DNA from: SZUA-229 sp041589455
Lineage (GTDB): Bacteria; Pseudomonadota; Gammaproteobacteria; SZUA-229
Assembly (NCBI GenBank): GCA_041589455.1
Contig: JBFHVQ010000021.1
Coordinates: forward strand, 1-39,138
DNA: 39,138 nucleotides
Direction of reading: 5' to 3'
Shown here: positions 7,707 to 16,094 of the stretch, in pieces
Layout: each line of letters begins with the position of its first letter
Numbering within the stretch: the stretch's first letter is position 1
Notes under the pieces: model-generated
What the model saw: only the letters and a program-made list of their open reading frames with translations
The model's database searches: none
Told to the model about the DNA's origin: nothing
Made by a program: the position numbers and the translations under genes

Positions 7707-8756
7707 ATGTCACTTGGCCCAGTCATGCTAGACCTGGTCGGCACATCTATTGCCCCTGAAGAACGAGAAATGCTGCTTCACCCGCAAACCGGTGGAGTGA
7801 TTCTATTTACGCGTAACTTTGAATCAGTCGAACAAATTACTGCACTGGTTACCGAAATTCATGAGTTGCGCACGCCACACCTATTGGTCGCTGTGGATCA
7901 TGAAGGCGGCAGGGTGCAGCGTTTTCGTGATGGCTTTACCCATATTCCGGCAGCAGCCCGTTATGCTCGGGATTATGATATAGATAGAAAAACCAGCCGT
8001 AAATTGGCACGACAATGTGGCTGGTTAATGGCTGCCGAATGTCGTGCAGTCGGCATCGATATGAGTTTTGCACCGGTGCTGGATAGAGGTCTGGGAATTA
8101 GTGGTGTTATTGGTGATCGTGCGTTTCATGGGCAACCTGAAATTATTAGTGACCTGGCACGGGAGTTTATGCAGGGTATGAACCAGGCGGGTATGTCTGC
8201 GACGGGGAAACACTTTCCTGGACATGGTTCAGTTAAAGAAGACTCACATCTGGCGCATCCTAAAGATCTGCGTGAGCTAGCAGATATTATGCTAGAGGAC
8301 GTTACACCATTTGAGCGTATGATTGAAGCGGGCATGGCAGCCATCATGCCGGCGCATGTGGTGTACCCACGTGTTGATGATAAACCGGCAGGCTATTCAA
8401 CGGTCTGGCTACAGGAGATTCTACGTAAACAGTTAAAATTTCAGGGTGTTATTTTTAGTGATGATTTAAGTATGGAGGCTGCAGGTATAGCCGGTGGTTA
8501 TGCTGAAAGAGCACAAGCCGCGTTGCATGCTGGCTGTGATATGGTGTTGGTGTGTAACCATACTGAAGCAGCACAAAGTGTACTGGATTCGTTAGGGAGT
8601 TATTCTAGTCCGGTTTCACAAATGCGTTTAATTCGTATGCATGGTCGGGGTAAAATAAACCGCCAGGAACTGATGGAAAGTCAACAGTGGAAAGATACGG
8701 TTCAGTTAATTCAACAGTTAGCAGATGAAGATCCAAATCTTGAGTTGAACGTATAG
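7707..8756 (+). CDS. nagZ: Beta-N-acetylhexosaminidase (GH3)
   Basis: A 349-residue cytoplasmic glycoside hydrolase family 3 enzyme that removes N-acetylglucosamine from 1,6-anhydro-muropeptides during cell-wall recycling. Motifs seen: GGVILFTRNF, VDHEGGRVQRF, KHFPGHG (168-174) followed by D179-S-H181, the NagZ Asp-His acid/base loop, and SDDLSM (251-256), which holds the nucleophilic Asp. Length matches the family (about 340). The start is fixed by GAGGA at 7696. The association of nagZ with a purine salvage phosphorylase downstream resembles the Pseudomonas arrangement. Confidence 0.97.
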   Translation: MSLGPVMLDLVGTSIAPEEREMLLHPQTGGVILFTRNFESVEQITALVTEIHELRTPHLLVAVDHEGGRVQRFRDGFTHIPAAARYARDYDIDRKTSRKLARQCGWLMAAECRAVGIDMSFAPVLDRGLGISGVIGDRAFHGQPEIISDLAREFMQGMNQAGMSATGKHFPGHGSVKEDSHLAHPKDLRELADIMLEDVTPFERMIEAGMAAIMPAHVVYPRVDDKPAGYSTVWLQEILRKQLKFQGVIFSDDLSMEAAGIAGGYAERAQAALHAGCDMVLVCNHTEAAQSVLDSLGSYSSPVSQMRLIRMHGRGKINRQELMESQQWKDTVQLIQQLADEDPNLELNV

Positions 8757-8766
8757 ATTAGTGCTG

Positions 8767-8795
8767 TTGAGTTAAAGTCAGATTTAATGTATTAA
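8767..8795 (+). promoter_or_regulatory. Candidate sigma-70 promoter for mscS-like gene
   Basis: TTGAGT (8767-8772), a 17-bp spacer and TATTAA (8790-8795) lie in the 71-bp gap between nagZ and the channel gene. Four of six positions in each box match consensus, and the spacing is ideal. The mRNA leader would be about 25-30 nt. Confidence 0.4.
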
Positions 8796-8827
8796 AAATT
8801 ATAAAAGTCTATCTAAACCGGTGCTTT

Positions 8828-9931
8828 ATGGATTTCTTACAACCTTATATTGAACAATTAGGCCTGAATAAAGATCTGGCCTGGACGGTTCAAATTTTTG
8901 CCATTGTATTTGCGACACTGTTACTGAACTTTGTCATTAAACGTCTATTTGCACGGCTCCACCTCAAAGTGCAGAAAACCAATAATTTGTGGGATGATTT
9001 GCTCATTGAGTCGTCTTCACGTCCCATCGGTTTGTTGATCTGGTTACTGGGAATATTATTTGCTGCTGACGTGGTTCAACATCATAAACCGGCGGCTATT
9101 TTTGCAGTCATTGACCCATTACGTGACGTTGGGGTGATTGCCATACTGATTTATTTTGTGCTGCGCTTAACCCACGGTACAGAAGAGCTACTCATTAAGA
9201 AACAGTCTGAATCCGGTGAAAGTGACTTTGATGAGCACACGGTTCAGGCAATTGGTAAGCTGATTCGGATATCAGTCTTTATCACCGGTGGACTGATTCT
9301 GTTACAAACCCTCGGTTATAGTATCTCCGGTATACTGGCATTTGGTGGTGTCGGTGGTATTGCGGTAGGCTTCGCCGCTAAAGACCTGCTGGCGAACTTT
9401 TTTGGTGGTTTGATGATTTATCTGGATCGTCCCTTCAAAGTGGGAGACTGGATTCGCTCCAGTGAGAAGGAAATTGAAGGTACGGTTGAGCATATTGGCT
9501 GGCGTCTGACACGTATCCGTACCTTTGATAAACGTCCTCTGTATGTACCGAATTCCATTTTTACCAATATCACCGTTGAAAATCCATCACGTATGACGAA
9601 TCGACGAATTAAGGAGACTCTAGGCATTCGCTATGATGATGTGGGTAAAATGGCGACAATCGTTGAGCAGGTCAAACAGATGTTACGTGAACATCCAGAA
9701 ATTGATAATCAGCAAACTTTAATCGTAAACTTTAATACCTTTGCAGACTGCTCGGTAAATTTCTTTATTTACACCTTTACCAAAACCACCGAGTGGGTGC
9801 TGTTTCATGAGATTAAACAGGATGTCCTGTTAAAAATAGCTGAAATCGTTGAAAATAATCAGGCAGAGTTTGCCTTCCCAACATCAACTCTGCATATACA
9901 ATCTATGCCGCAACCAGAAGAGGCTCACTAA
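8828..9931 (+). CDS. Mechanosensitive ion channel, MscS family
   Basis: A 367-residue inner-membrane protein with about five hydrophobic segments (roughly 18-38, 65-83, 97-115, 142-162, 167-185). The last is the Gly/Ala-rich pore helix ILAFGGVGGIAVGFAAKDLL running into NFFGGLMIYLDRPFKVGDWI, the MscS hallmark. A cytoplasmic beta/alpha vestibule follows. It should open on membrane tension to release osmolytes after hypo-osmotic shock. It has extra N-terminal helices compared with E. coli MscS (286 residues). The downstream DsrE-like ATG follows its stop directly. Confidence 0.92.
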   Translation: MDFLQPYIEQLGLNKDLAWTVQIFAIVFATLLLNFVIKRLFARLHLKVQKTNNLWDDLLIESSSRPIGLLIWLLGILFAADVVQHHKPAAIFAVIDPLRDVGVIAILIYFVLRLTHGTEELLIKKQSESGESDFDEHTVQAIGKLIRISVFITGGLILLQTLGYSISGILAFGGVGGIAVGFAAKDLLANFFGGLMIYLDRPFKVGDWIRSSEKEIEGTVEHIGWRLTRIRTFDKRPLYVPNSIFTNITVENPSRMTNRRIKETLGIRYDDVGKMATIVEQVKQMLREHPEIDNQQTLIVNFNTFADCSVNFFIYTFTKTTEWVLFHEIKQDVLLKIAEIVENNQAEFAFPTSTLHIQSMPQPEEAH

Positions 9932-10300
9932 ATGGCTGACAAATTACTTGTCGTAATGGCAAATGTTGACCTGACTCGACCCGCTGAAATACTACCCCCT
10001 TTACTGCAGGCCACGGTTGCCGCAGCTATGGAATATGAAGTTGAAGTTCTGTTTACTGCCCAGGCAGGTCAGCTAGCTATGAAAGGTGAAGCTGAAAGCC
10101 TGCTCATTCAGGAAGATGATTGCAAAACGGTATATGATCATATTAAACAGGCGCGACAGGCTGGAGTTGTTTTTAAGGTCTGTACACCGGCACTGAAATT
10201 TTGGGGTGAGGATATCATACCGGAAATTGAAGAAACCGTCGGTGGTGCTTATATTATTAATGAAGCTATGGATGACAGTGTTGTCACTTTCACTTACTAA
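9932..10300 (+). CDS. DsrE/DsrF-like family protein
   Basis: A 122-residue protein with the DsrE-like Rossmann-type layout: KLLVVMANVDLTRPAEILPP at the start, a VEVLFTAQAGQLAMKG middle strand-helix, and GVVFKVCTPALKFWG with a single conserved-position Cys. Family members act in sulfur relay or form small trimers and hexamers of unknown function. It starts immediately after the mscS-like stop and ends one base before the phosphoribosyltransferase ATG, so it is co-translated with its neighbours. It is not placed with other dsr genes, so sulfur oxidation cannot be inferred. Confidence 0.8.
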   Translation: MADKLLVVMANVDLTRPAEILPPLLQATVAAAMEYEVEVLFTAQAGQLAMKGEAESLLIQEDDCKTVYDHIKQARQAGVVFKVCTPALKFWGEDIIPEIEETVGGAYIINEAMDDSVVTFTY

Positions 10301-10301
10301 T

Positions 10302-10871
10302 ATGTCAGTCTTTGAAGAAGCACAACAGGTTCTTAAGCATGCACAGCTAATATATTCTGCAGAGCAGGTCAGTCAGAGCATTTCTCAAATGGCTGACAAG
10401 CTTAATCAACAGTTACAGAATATTAATGATGCCGTACTGATTATGCCGGTGATGAATGGCGGTCTGGTGCTCAGTGGTCGATTAATACCTCAGTTAACAT
10501 TCCCGTTACAAATTGATTACCTTCATGCTACACGTTATCGCAACACCACACAGGGGTGTCAGCTGCAATGGAAAGTGGAACCCCAGCATGATCTCAATGG
10601 GCGTACACTGGTGATAGTCGATGATATTTATGATGAAGGCTATACCCTGCAGGCAGTTGTTGATTATTGTCAGCAACAGGGCGCCGCTCGTATTATTACG
10701 GTGGTGCTGGTTGAAAAGAATCATCCGCGGGATAAAGCACCTTTAAACTGTGATATTGTGGGTTTACAGGTTGAAGATCGTTATGTCTTTGGTTGTGGTA
10801 TGGATTACAAAAGTTATCATCGCAATCTCGATGGTATTTATGCTCTGAATGAAGAACACGATGACAGATAA
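10302..10871 (+). CDS. hpt: Hypoxanthine-guanine phosphoribosyltransferase-like enzyme
   Basis: A 189-residue type I phosphoribosyltransferase that should convert hypoxanthine or guanine plus PRPP to IMP or GMP. The PRPP-binding loop is VIVDDIYDEGYTL; this family usually has DTG at that place, here DEG. An N-terminal PVMNGGLVLSGRL segment and C-terminal VEDRYVFGCGMDYKSYHRNL complete the purine site. Starting at 10302 (MSVFEEAQQVL) gives normal length and only a 1-bp gap from the DsrE-like stop; an in-frame ATG at 10206 would lie inside that gene. The 3' end overlaps mtnP, whose product would release hypoxanthine, so the pair likely forms a salvage route. Confidence 0.88.
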   Translation: MSVFEEAQQVLKHAQLIYSAEQVSQSISQMADKLNQQLQNINDAVLIMPVMNGGLVLSGRLIPQLTFPLQIDYLHATRYRNTTQGCQLQWKVEPQHDLNGRTLVIVDDIYDEGYTLQAVVDYCQQQGAARIITVVLVEKNHPRDKAPLNCDIVGLQVEDRYVFGCGMDYKSYHRNLDGIYALNEEHDDR

Positions 10872-11625
10872 GCAGATATCTCAATTAACTGGTGTAATTG
10901 GTGGAACGGGCCTATATCAACTAGAAGGTTTGCAAACCTTAAAAAAGCACCATTCTGTTAATCGCTGGGGAGAGCCCTCTTCACCACTGGTGTACGCACA
11001 GCAGGGCGATAGCACAGCGGTGTTTTTAGCGCGCCATGGTGAGAATCATAATATCCCTCCTCATATGGTGAACTACCGTGCGAATTTGTGGGCGCTCAAG
11101 GAAGCCGGGGTTAGTCAGGTCATTGCTGTCGCTGCGGTGGGGGGAATAAGCGAACACCTGCCACCGGCCAGTGTCGTAATACCTGAGCAGATCATCGATT
11201 ATACCTATGGCAGAAAGCAGACTTATTTTGAAGAAGAGCTGGAGCAGGTTACTCATATTGATTTCACAGAACCCTATTCTGAGCCGTTACGTCAGGGGCT
11301 GCTAAAGGCAGCAACTCTACAGTCGATTAATGCCATCAATGGCGGTGTTTATGCGGCAACTCAGGGGCCACGCCTGGAAACTGCCGCAGAAATACGTCGT
11401 TTAAAGCAGGATGGCGCCGACATTGTCGGTATGACAGGCATGCCCGAGGCTGCTCTGGCGCGGGAAATCGGCCTGGATTATGCGTGTTGCGCGCTGGTGG
11501 TTAACTGGGCTGCAGGCTGTGCCGGGACCCATGTCATCGATCATGCTGAAATGTTAACGGTAATCGAGCAAGGTATGGGGCAAATTCACTCGATTATCGG
11601 TGCTTATCTTGAGGCAGCAGGTTAA
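10861..11625 (+). CDS. mtnP: S-methyl-5'-thioinosine phosphorylase (MTAP/PNP family)
   Basis: About 254 residues of the purine nucleoside phosphorylase II/MTAP family. Seen: GVIGGTGLYQLEGL (phosphate loop), ARHGENHNIPPHMVNYRANL, and VGMTGMPEAALAREIGLDYA. The base-binding segment reads VVNWAAG rather than the Asp-containing DYDCW of adenine-type enzymes, which points to 6-oxopurine preference, as in the Pseudomonas methylthioinosine phosphorylase. It splits methylthioinosine to hypoxanthine and methylthioribose-1-phosphate. The start could be ATG 10849 or 10861; 10861 fits family length better and overlaps hpt by 11 bp. Confidence 0.88.
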   Translation: MTDKQISQLTGVIGGTGLYQLEGLQTLKKHHSVNRWGEPSSPLVYAQQGDSTAVFLARHGENHNIPPHMVNYRANLWALKEAGVSQVIAVAAVGGISEHLPPASVVIPEQIIDYTYGRKQTYFEEELEQVTHIDFTEPYSEPLRQGLLKAATLQSINAINGGVYAATQGPRLETAAEIRRLKQDGADIVGMTGMPEAALAREIGLDYACCALVVNWAAGCAGTHVIDHAEMLTVIEQGMGQIHSIIGAYLEAAG

Positions 11626-11703
11626 ACCTGTCACAGGCTTGCATCTAGGCGTATCAATCAAACGGACATTGTTATAAAATACGCGCGCTTAAGTATCTTG
11701 TAT

Positions 11704-11708
11704 AAGGG
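11704..11708 (+). promoter_or_regulatory. Ribosome binding site of ICMT-like gene
   Basis: AAGGG, 6 nt before ATG 11715. The 89-bp gap upstream also holds TTATAAAAT near 11672-11680, a possible -10, without a good -35. Confidence 0.5.
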
Positions 11709-11714
11709 TTATCA

Positions 11715-12296
11715 ATGTCACGAGCCGATAAGGTCTCAGACGCTACAGGTCTGGAAAAACTCATTCTTACGCTGCGTTACCATGAAGCTTCACGCCAGTG
11801 GTTTGCGGTTTTATTTGTATTGCTGGTCAGTCTTCTTGGGCAACCCCAGGAGCTGTTGCTGTATATTGGTACTGCGATTGCCGCTGTCGGTACCGTGATA
11901 CGTGTCTGGGCATCGGGCTTTGTAATGAAAAACAAAGAGCTGGCAACCAATGGCCCTTATGCTTATGTCAGACACCCATTGTATGTCGGTAATATTCTAT
12001 TACTGGTTGGCTTCTCAGCAGCATCATCGCTGTGGTGGTCGCCTATATTGATGCTGGCGTTGTTGTGGTTCTACTACCCACCGACCATTGCCTATGAAGA
12101 TAACAAGCTGCGTAATATCTTCGGTGAAGAGTGGGAAAACTGGGCAAAGAATATCCATGCCCTGATTCCAACCTTTGGCGACAAAGCGGGCAGTGTAAAA
12201 AGCTCATGGTCTTTCAAGAAAAGCCTGATGCAAAATGCAGAGCCCGTCATTGTTGTTTACCTGATTGGTTGTCTTTACCTGTTATACACAAAGTAA
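11715..12296 (+). CDS. Isoprenylcysteine methyltransferase-like membrane protein
   Basis: A 193-residue membrane protein with four to five hydrophobic segments and the ICMT/PEMT hallmark GPYAYVRHPLYVGNILLLVG, followed by the C-terminal acidic E-x5-FGEEWENW segment that binds S-adenosylmethionine in this superfamily. It probably methylates a lipid or small hydrophobic molecule at the inner membrane; the substrate cannot be told from sequence. It has a good AAGGG Shine-Dalgarno. A kinase-fold gene follows 13 bp downstream. Confidence 0.85.
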   Translation: MSRADKVSDATGLEKLILTLRYHEASRQWFAVLFVLLVSLLGQPQELLLYIGTAIAAVGTVIRVWASGFVMKNKELATNGPYAYVRHPLYVGNILLLVGFSAASSLWWSPILMLALLWFYYPPTIAYEDNKLRNIFGEEWENWAKNIHALIPTFGDKAGSVKSSWSFKKSLMQNAEPVIVVYLIGCLYLLYTK

Positions 12297-12309
12297 ATAA
12301 GCCCCTGAT

Positions 12310-13005
12310 ATGCACCAGTCTCTGGATTTTATTTCAGAAACGGATCTAACCAGCTGGATAAAGTCTCATCTTGAGTCTGGTGCAAAAGTGCTGTCTTCAG
12401 GCTATCAGGGTAAAACCCTGTTATATGATGAAGATGGTCATAAACTGGTTATCAAAGTTCCTCTTGGAAACGCCTTAACCCGTCCAGTTAATCTCGCCTT
12501 ATTACGCCATGAATACCGTATTTACCAGAAGTTGCATGGCGTGCCTGCAGTTCCCAAATGTTATGGTATGGCAAACAATGAATTCTTGGTGATAGAGTAT
12601 ATTGAAGGCCATACGATTCGTCAGAATCGGCCCGATTCAGACTCCATTTTTTATCAGCAACTATTTGATGCGATTCAGATTATGCATCAGAAAGGTGTTG
12701 CCCACTTTGATTTAAAACGCAAAGAAAACTTACTGGTAACGACCGATAATAAGCCAATAATGATTGATTTTGGTGTTTCTATCTATTACAAGGGTGGCTG
12801 GCACTGGCTCAATGGTTTTCTGTTTCGTCTGGCCTGTCAGTTTGATATGAATGCCTGGGTTCGCCATAAGTGCAACCGACAGTATGACAAGCTCAGTGAT
12901 GAAGATCGCCAGTATTATCGGAAAACCATGATTGAAAAGGTTTCCTGGAAAATTAAGCGTTTCTATAAAGATAAAATACTCAAGCCGCTGCGTTCGCGTT
13001 TCTAA
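12310..13005 (+). CDS. Small kinase-fold phosphotransferase
   Basis: A 231-residue protein with a full set of protein-kinase-like motifs: Gly-rich SSGYQGKTLLY (29-39), ATP lysine K49 in VIKVP, helix-C glutamate E68, catalytic HFDLKRKEN (D134, N140) and the DFG Asp D153. The catalytic Asp to Asn spacing is one residue longer than the canonical HRDLKPEN. A basic C-terminal tail (KIKRFYKDKILKPLRSRF) may contact membrane or nucleic acid. It resembles the bacterial RIO/InaA-type small kinases; a protein, sugar or lipid acceptor are all possible. The stop is one base from the stop of the convergent ceramidase-like gene. Confidence 0.75.
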   Translation: MHQSLDFISETDLTSWIKSHLESGAKVLSSGYQGKTLLYDEDGHKLVIKVPLGNALTRPVNLALLRHEYRIYQKLHGVPAVPKCYGMANNEFLVIEYIEGHTIRQNRPDSDSIFYQQLFDAIQIMHQKGVAHFDLKRKENLLVTTDNKPIMIDFGVSIYYKGGWHWLNGFLFRLACQFDMNAWVRHKCNRQYDKLSDEDRQYYRKTMIEKVSWKIKRFYKDKILKPLRSRF

Positions 13006-13006
13006 A

Positions 13007-13786
13007 TTATATTTTTTTTCTATCTCGTTGGTAAAATAATCTAACAAGCATCCATACTGCCAGTGCAGCCAATAAGTGTTTTAAAGTGTGCCCGCTAATC
13101 CAAAACTGGCTTAACTGGTAAATTTCAGTATCAAAAAACTCACATAACTTGGCGATAAGATAGATGACAAACATCCACCAGTAACCATCATGCCGATTAA
13201 ATCGGCAAGGGTAAATAAGCAGGATCACAAGGCTCAGGATGATGGGTATAAATTGCACCGCAATATATAAACGTAAATCGCCAGCTTCTGATAATTCAGT
13301 CTGATACCAGTAACTAACACAGCTGATGCCAGTTATAATTAGTGGGATAAAAAAGTAGCGTGACAGTTTCGAGGATATCTGTTCTGCAATAATAATACTG
13401 AACAGCGACAGAATAGTGACAGACATAACTAATCGATCTAGGAATAGCCCCGAGTTATTCGGATTCAGGTGATAATAGCCAGAAGCAGGGCCGAGCAGGC
13501 ACAGGCCAATAAAAAGCAGGGCATATTGATATTTTATATCTTCTAAGATTCTTAATGACTGTTTTATATAGAGACTATATAGTCCAATCAGGCCAATGAT
13601 GATAAAGGGTATATTACTGACGACATTATAAAAGTTAGTAATACCAAACAGAATTTTCTGGTCACTAAAATTATGATAGCTCGGATCCTGTGCAATAACT
13701 GGAAGGCGATAAATAAGCCAGAAAAGAATCAATAATAGCAGGAAAATAATAAAATGGCGGTATCTGTCTGTTGGCCATAGATTCAT
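13007..13786 (-). CDS. Alkaline ceramidase-like membrane hydrolase (CREST superfamily)
   Basis: A 259-residue protein with about seven hydrophobic segments. The active-site pattern of human ACER3 (S77, H81, D92, H217, H221) is kept with identical local spacing: S102-x3-H106, D117, and H233-x3-H237 in SGHTLKHLLAALA. YHNFSDQ and NVVSNIP motifs near residues 38-59 are also typical. It should be a zinc-dependent amide or lipid hydrolase of the inner membrane; ceramide itself is not established as substrate in such bacteria. It is last in a minus-strand run, 9 bp after the YkgJ-like gene. Confidence 0.85.
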   Translation of the reverse strand: MNLWPTDRYRHFIIFLLLLILFWLIYRLPVIAQDPSYHNFSDQKILFGITNFYNVVSNIPFIIIGLIGLYSLYIKQSLRILEDIKYQYALLFIGLCLLGPASGYYHLNPNNSGLFLDRLVMSVTILSLFSIIIAEQISSKLSRYFFIPLIITGISCVSYWYQTELSEAGDLRLYIAVQFIPIILSLVILLIYPCRFNRHDGYWWMFVIYLIAKLCEFFDTEIYQLSQFWISGHTLKHLLAALAVWMLVRLFYQRDRKKI

Positions 13787-13795
13787 GTTCGAGTG

Positions 13796-14260
13796 CTATT
13801 TTTTAAATTCTATCGGAACACCATCAGGCCAGACATCATCTGCAAAATCTCTGCAATCATAGCGTCTACAGCGTAGTGGTCGATGATCCCAGACACCACA
13901 GGCTAAAGTGTCACGATTGAGGTGAGGACAGTATTTGTCTTTATCCCGGGCAATAAAATAAGGTTTGTCAGGGTTGGTTTTAATTAAGCCCTGTTTTACT
14001 TCATCTTTTGTTAGTGCAAAAATAAAGGTGCAACATTTGGCTTTGCATAAGTGAATAACGTTTCCACAGGGGACATCAGCATCGGCAACATCATCATCTT
14101 CTTCGCCGTAAACCGCCGCCATTCCCATATCCATCATTTTATTCATGACACGAATAATACGCAGTTTTTCTTCGTATGAGAGTGCCTGATAATCTGGCTC
14201 ATCCTTAAAGTCTTCATCCAGTTCCTGAATAAATTTTTCGTCTTCTGTTAGTTTGCTCAT
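13796..14260 (-). CDS. YkgJ-family cysteine-cluster protein
   Basis: A 154-residue soluble protein with the CxxxxCC-type cluster of the YkgJ/UPF0153 family: LCKAKCCTFIFALT, then KYCPHL, CGVWDHRPLRCRRYDCRDF. These cysteines are thought to bind zinc or iron; function is unknown. An acidic N-terminal region (about 1-65) precedes the cluster. It sits 8 bp downstream of hflD and 9 bp upstream of the ceramidase-like gene, so it is probably co-transcribed. Confidence 0.88.
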   Translation of the reverse strand: MSKLTEDEKFIQELDEDFKDEPDYQALSYEEKLRIIRVMNKMMDMGMAAVYGEEDDDVADADVPCGNVIHLCKAKCCTFIFALTKDEVKQGLIKTNPDKPYFIARDKDKYCPHLNRDTLACGVWDHRPLRCRRYDCRDFADDVWPDGVPIEFKK

Positions 14261-14268
14261 ATATGTGC

Positions 14269-14895
14269 TCAGGATATACGGTTAAGTAACATGTCTGCGC
14301 TGTTTAAATATTTTTTTCTTGAGAATAATAGCTGAAAGCGAGAGCCACCACATTGTCTCCACAATACAGCTGAGCGAATACCTGCGAGTAGCGTCGCCCT
14401 GATCCTTGCGGCATTTGCTGCCTGAGATAGATAGCTGGTTTCACCCTGAACCATTATTTTAGGTCCGATGGGGCTGATGTCTTGCTGATAAACATCGGCT
14501 AATGCGGCGATAATGTTTTCATGTCCTACATCGAAGTAATCCATTTTGTTTTCGACAGCTTTTAGATCGTTAGCCAGCTTGTCCATAATTTGTGGTGATT
14601 TATACAGTTTTTTCTCGAGGTGTAAAATGCCGACAGCATACTGGATAATTTCTCGATCCGAACTGGATGCATTACCGGAAAGCTGTTCTTGCATGGCTTT
14701 TAAACCACGTTTAATCGTGGCAAGGTCGCCGTATATATCGAGTACGCTATTAGCATCAAATCGAAACAGGGTTTCCAGTAGAGCGCTTAACTGTGCGCTG
14801 GCGACACTGCCTTTACGTGCAATATCCTGTACCAGTAAAACAGACTGGTAGATGCCGGCCAGGGCCAGTGTTTTGTCTTCTTGTGTATGTTGCAT
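14269..14895 (-). CDS. hflD: High frequency lysogenization protein HflD
   Basis: A 208-residue, mainly helical protein matching HflD: LALAGIYQSVLLVQDIARKG at the start, LLETLFRFDANSVLDIYG, and SQAANAARIRATLLAGIRSAVLWRQCGG near the C-terminus. E. coli HflD is a membrane-associated protein found through its effect on lambda CII; the host role is unclear. Location next to mnmA (41-bp gap) is the conserved gammaproteobacterial arrangement, so it is no sign of a prophage. Confidence 0.95.
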   Translation of the reverse strand: MQHTQEDKTLALAGIYQSVLLVQDIARKGSVASAQLSALLETLFRFDANSVLDIYGDLATIKRGLKAMQEQLSGNASSSDREIIQYAVGILHLEKKLYKSPQIMDKLANDLKAVENKMDYFDVGHENIIAALADVYQQDISPIGPKIMVQGETSYLSQAANAARIRATLLAGIRSAVLWRQCGGSRFQLLFSRKKYLNSADMLLNRIS

Positions 14896-14936
14896 AGACT
14901 TCTGTTCGTGTTATATATCAGAATGAATTTTACAGT

Positions 14937-16046
14937 CTAAGGGTTATACATGCTATCAATGACAGCACCGCCCAGACAGATATTATCGTTATAGAAGACA
15001 ATGGATTGACCTGGTGTAATTGCTCGTTGAGGTTGACTAAAACTGACGATGGCCTGGTCACCTTCAATTGATTCAATAATACAGCTTTGATCATCCTGGC
15101 GGTAACGCACCTTTGCCTTGCAATGAAAGGGTAGAGAAGGCTGTTCACCACTGACCCAGCTAAGTTGAGAGGCGCATAGGTGACTATGATATAGCGCAGG
15201 GTGCTCACCTTGCGCGACATAAAGAACATTGTTTTCCAGATCTTTGTGAACACTGAACCAGGGTTCTTCAGATGCATTTTTTACACCGCCAATGCCCAGC
15301 CCTTTACGTTGTCCCAGCGTGTAATACATCAGGCCACTGTGTTTTCCTACAACCTGTTCATCCAGTGTTCTGATTTCTCCCGGCTGAGCAGGTAGGAAGC
15401 GTTGCAGGAAATCTCTGAACTTGCGTTCACCAATAAAGCAGATCCCGGTACTGTCTTTTTTATCATGCGTAATAAAACCGGATTCTTCAGCCAGCTTTCT
15501 CACTTCAGGTTTTTCAATATCTCCGACAGGAAACAGACTATGTTTTAACTGTTGCTGGGTAAGGGTATATAAAAAATAACTCTGGTCTTTATTATCATCC
15601 AGTCCTTTTAGCAGATAATATTGATTGCCATCTACCGCGCGCTGAACATAGTGTCCGGTCGCAATATAGTTTGCGCCCAGCTGTAAGGCGTAATCAAGAA
15701 ATGCACGAAATTTAATTTCCTTATTGCATAAAATGTCGGGATTAGGTGTGCGGCCTGCGCCATATTCATCGAGAAAATGCTGAAATACCCGGTCCCAGTA
15801 CTGGTCTGCAAAATTCACGCTATGCAATTTGATGCCCAGTTTGTCACAAACCTGTTGCGCATCTTTCAGATCAGTAGCTGCAGCGCAATAGTCTTCCTCA
15901 TCATCCTGTTCCCAGTTTTTCATAAACAGACCTTCGACCTGATACCCCTGTTGAATCAAGCGTTGTGCAGCTACTGAGGAATCGACGCCACCGGACATGC
16001 CGACGATGACGTGTGTATCTTTTGTTGAAGTGCTGGTATTACTCAA
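14937..16046 (-). CDS. mnmA: tRNA 2-thiouridine synthase MnmA
   Basis: A 369-residue enzyme that thiolates U34 of Lys, Glu and Gln tRNAs using ATP and persulfide sulfur. Seen: PP-loop GMSGGVDSSVAA (16-27), the FMKNW motif, GRTPNPDILCNKEIKF with catalytic C107, ATGHYVQ, and DSTGICFIGERKF with the second catalytic cysteine C203. Length matches the family (about 368). It lies in a minus-strand run with nudJ upstream and hflD downstream. The gap to the upstream secreted protein is 48 bp, so it may have its own promoter or be co-transcribed. Confidence 0.97.
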   Translation of the reverse strand: MSNTSTSTKDTHVIVGMSGGVDSSVAAQRLIQQGYQVEGLFMKNWEQDDEEDYCAAATDLKDAQQVCDKLGIKLHSVNFADQYWDRVFQHFLDEYGAGRTPNPDILCNKEIKFRAFLDYALQLGANYIATGHYVQRAVDGNQYYLLKGLDDNKDQSYFLYTLTQQQLKHSLFPVGDIEKPEVRKLAEESGFITHDKKDSTGICFIGERKFRDFLQRFLPAQPGEIRTLDEQVVGKHSGLMYYTLGQRKGLGIGGVKNASEEPWFSVHKDLENNVLYVAQGEHPALYHSHLCASQLSWVSGEQPSLPFHCKAKVRYRQDDQSCIIESIEGDQAIVSFSQPQRAITPGQSIVFYNDNICLGGAVIDSMYNP

Positions 16047-16094
16047 AACGGTCTACTAAGGTGTGGATTGATCAAGGTTGCCTAGTTTAAACTT

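Noticed and set aside
9932..10300. DsrE-like protein as evidence of sulfur oxidation
   Set aside because: No dsrF, dsrH or other dsr genes are adjacent, and the family is broad; the link is not supported.
10206..10301. N-terminal extension of the phosphoribosyltransferase
   Set aside because: It would lie wholly within the DsrE-like coding region. ATG 10302 gives normal family length and a 1-bp gap.
14269..14895. hflD as a sign of prophage
   Set aside because: HflD is a host gene conserved beside mnmA; no phage genes are present in the window.
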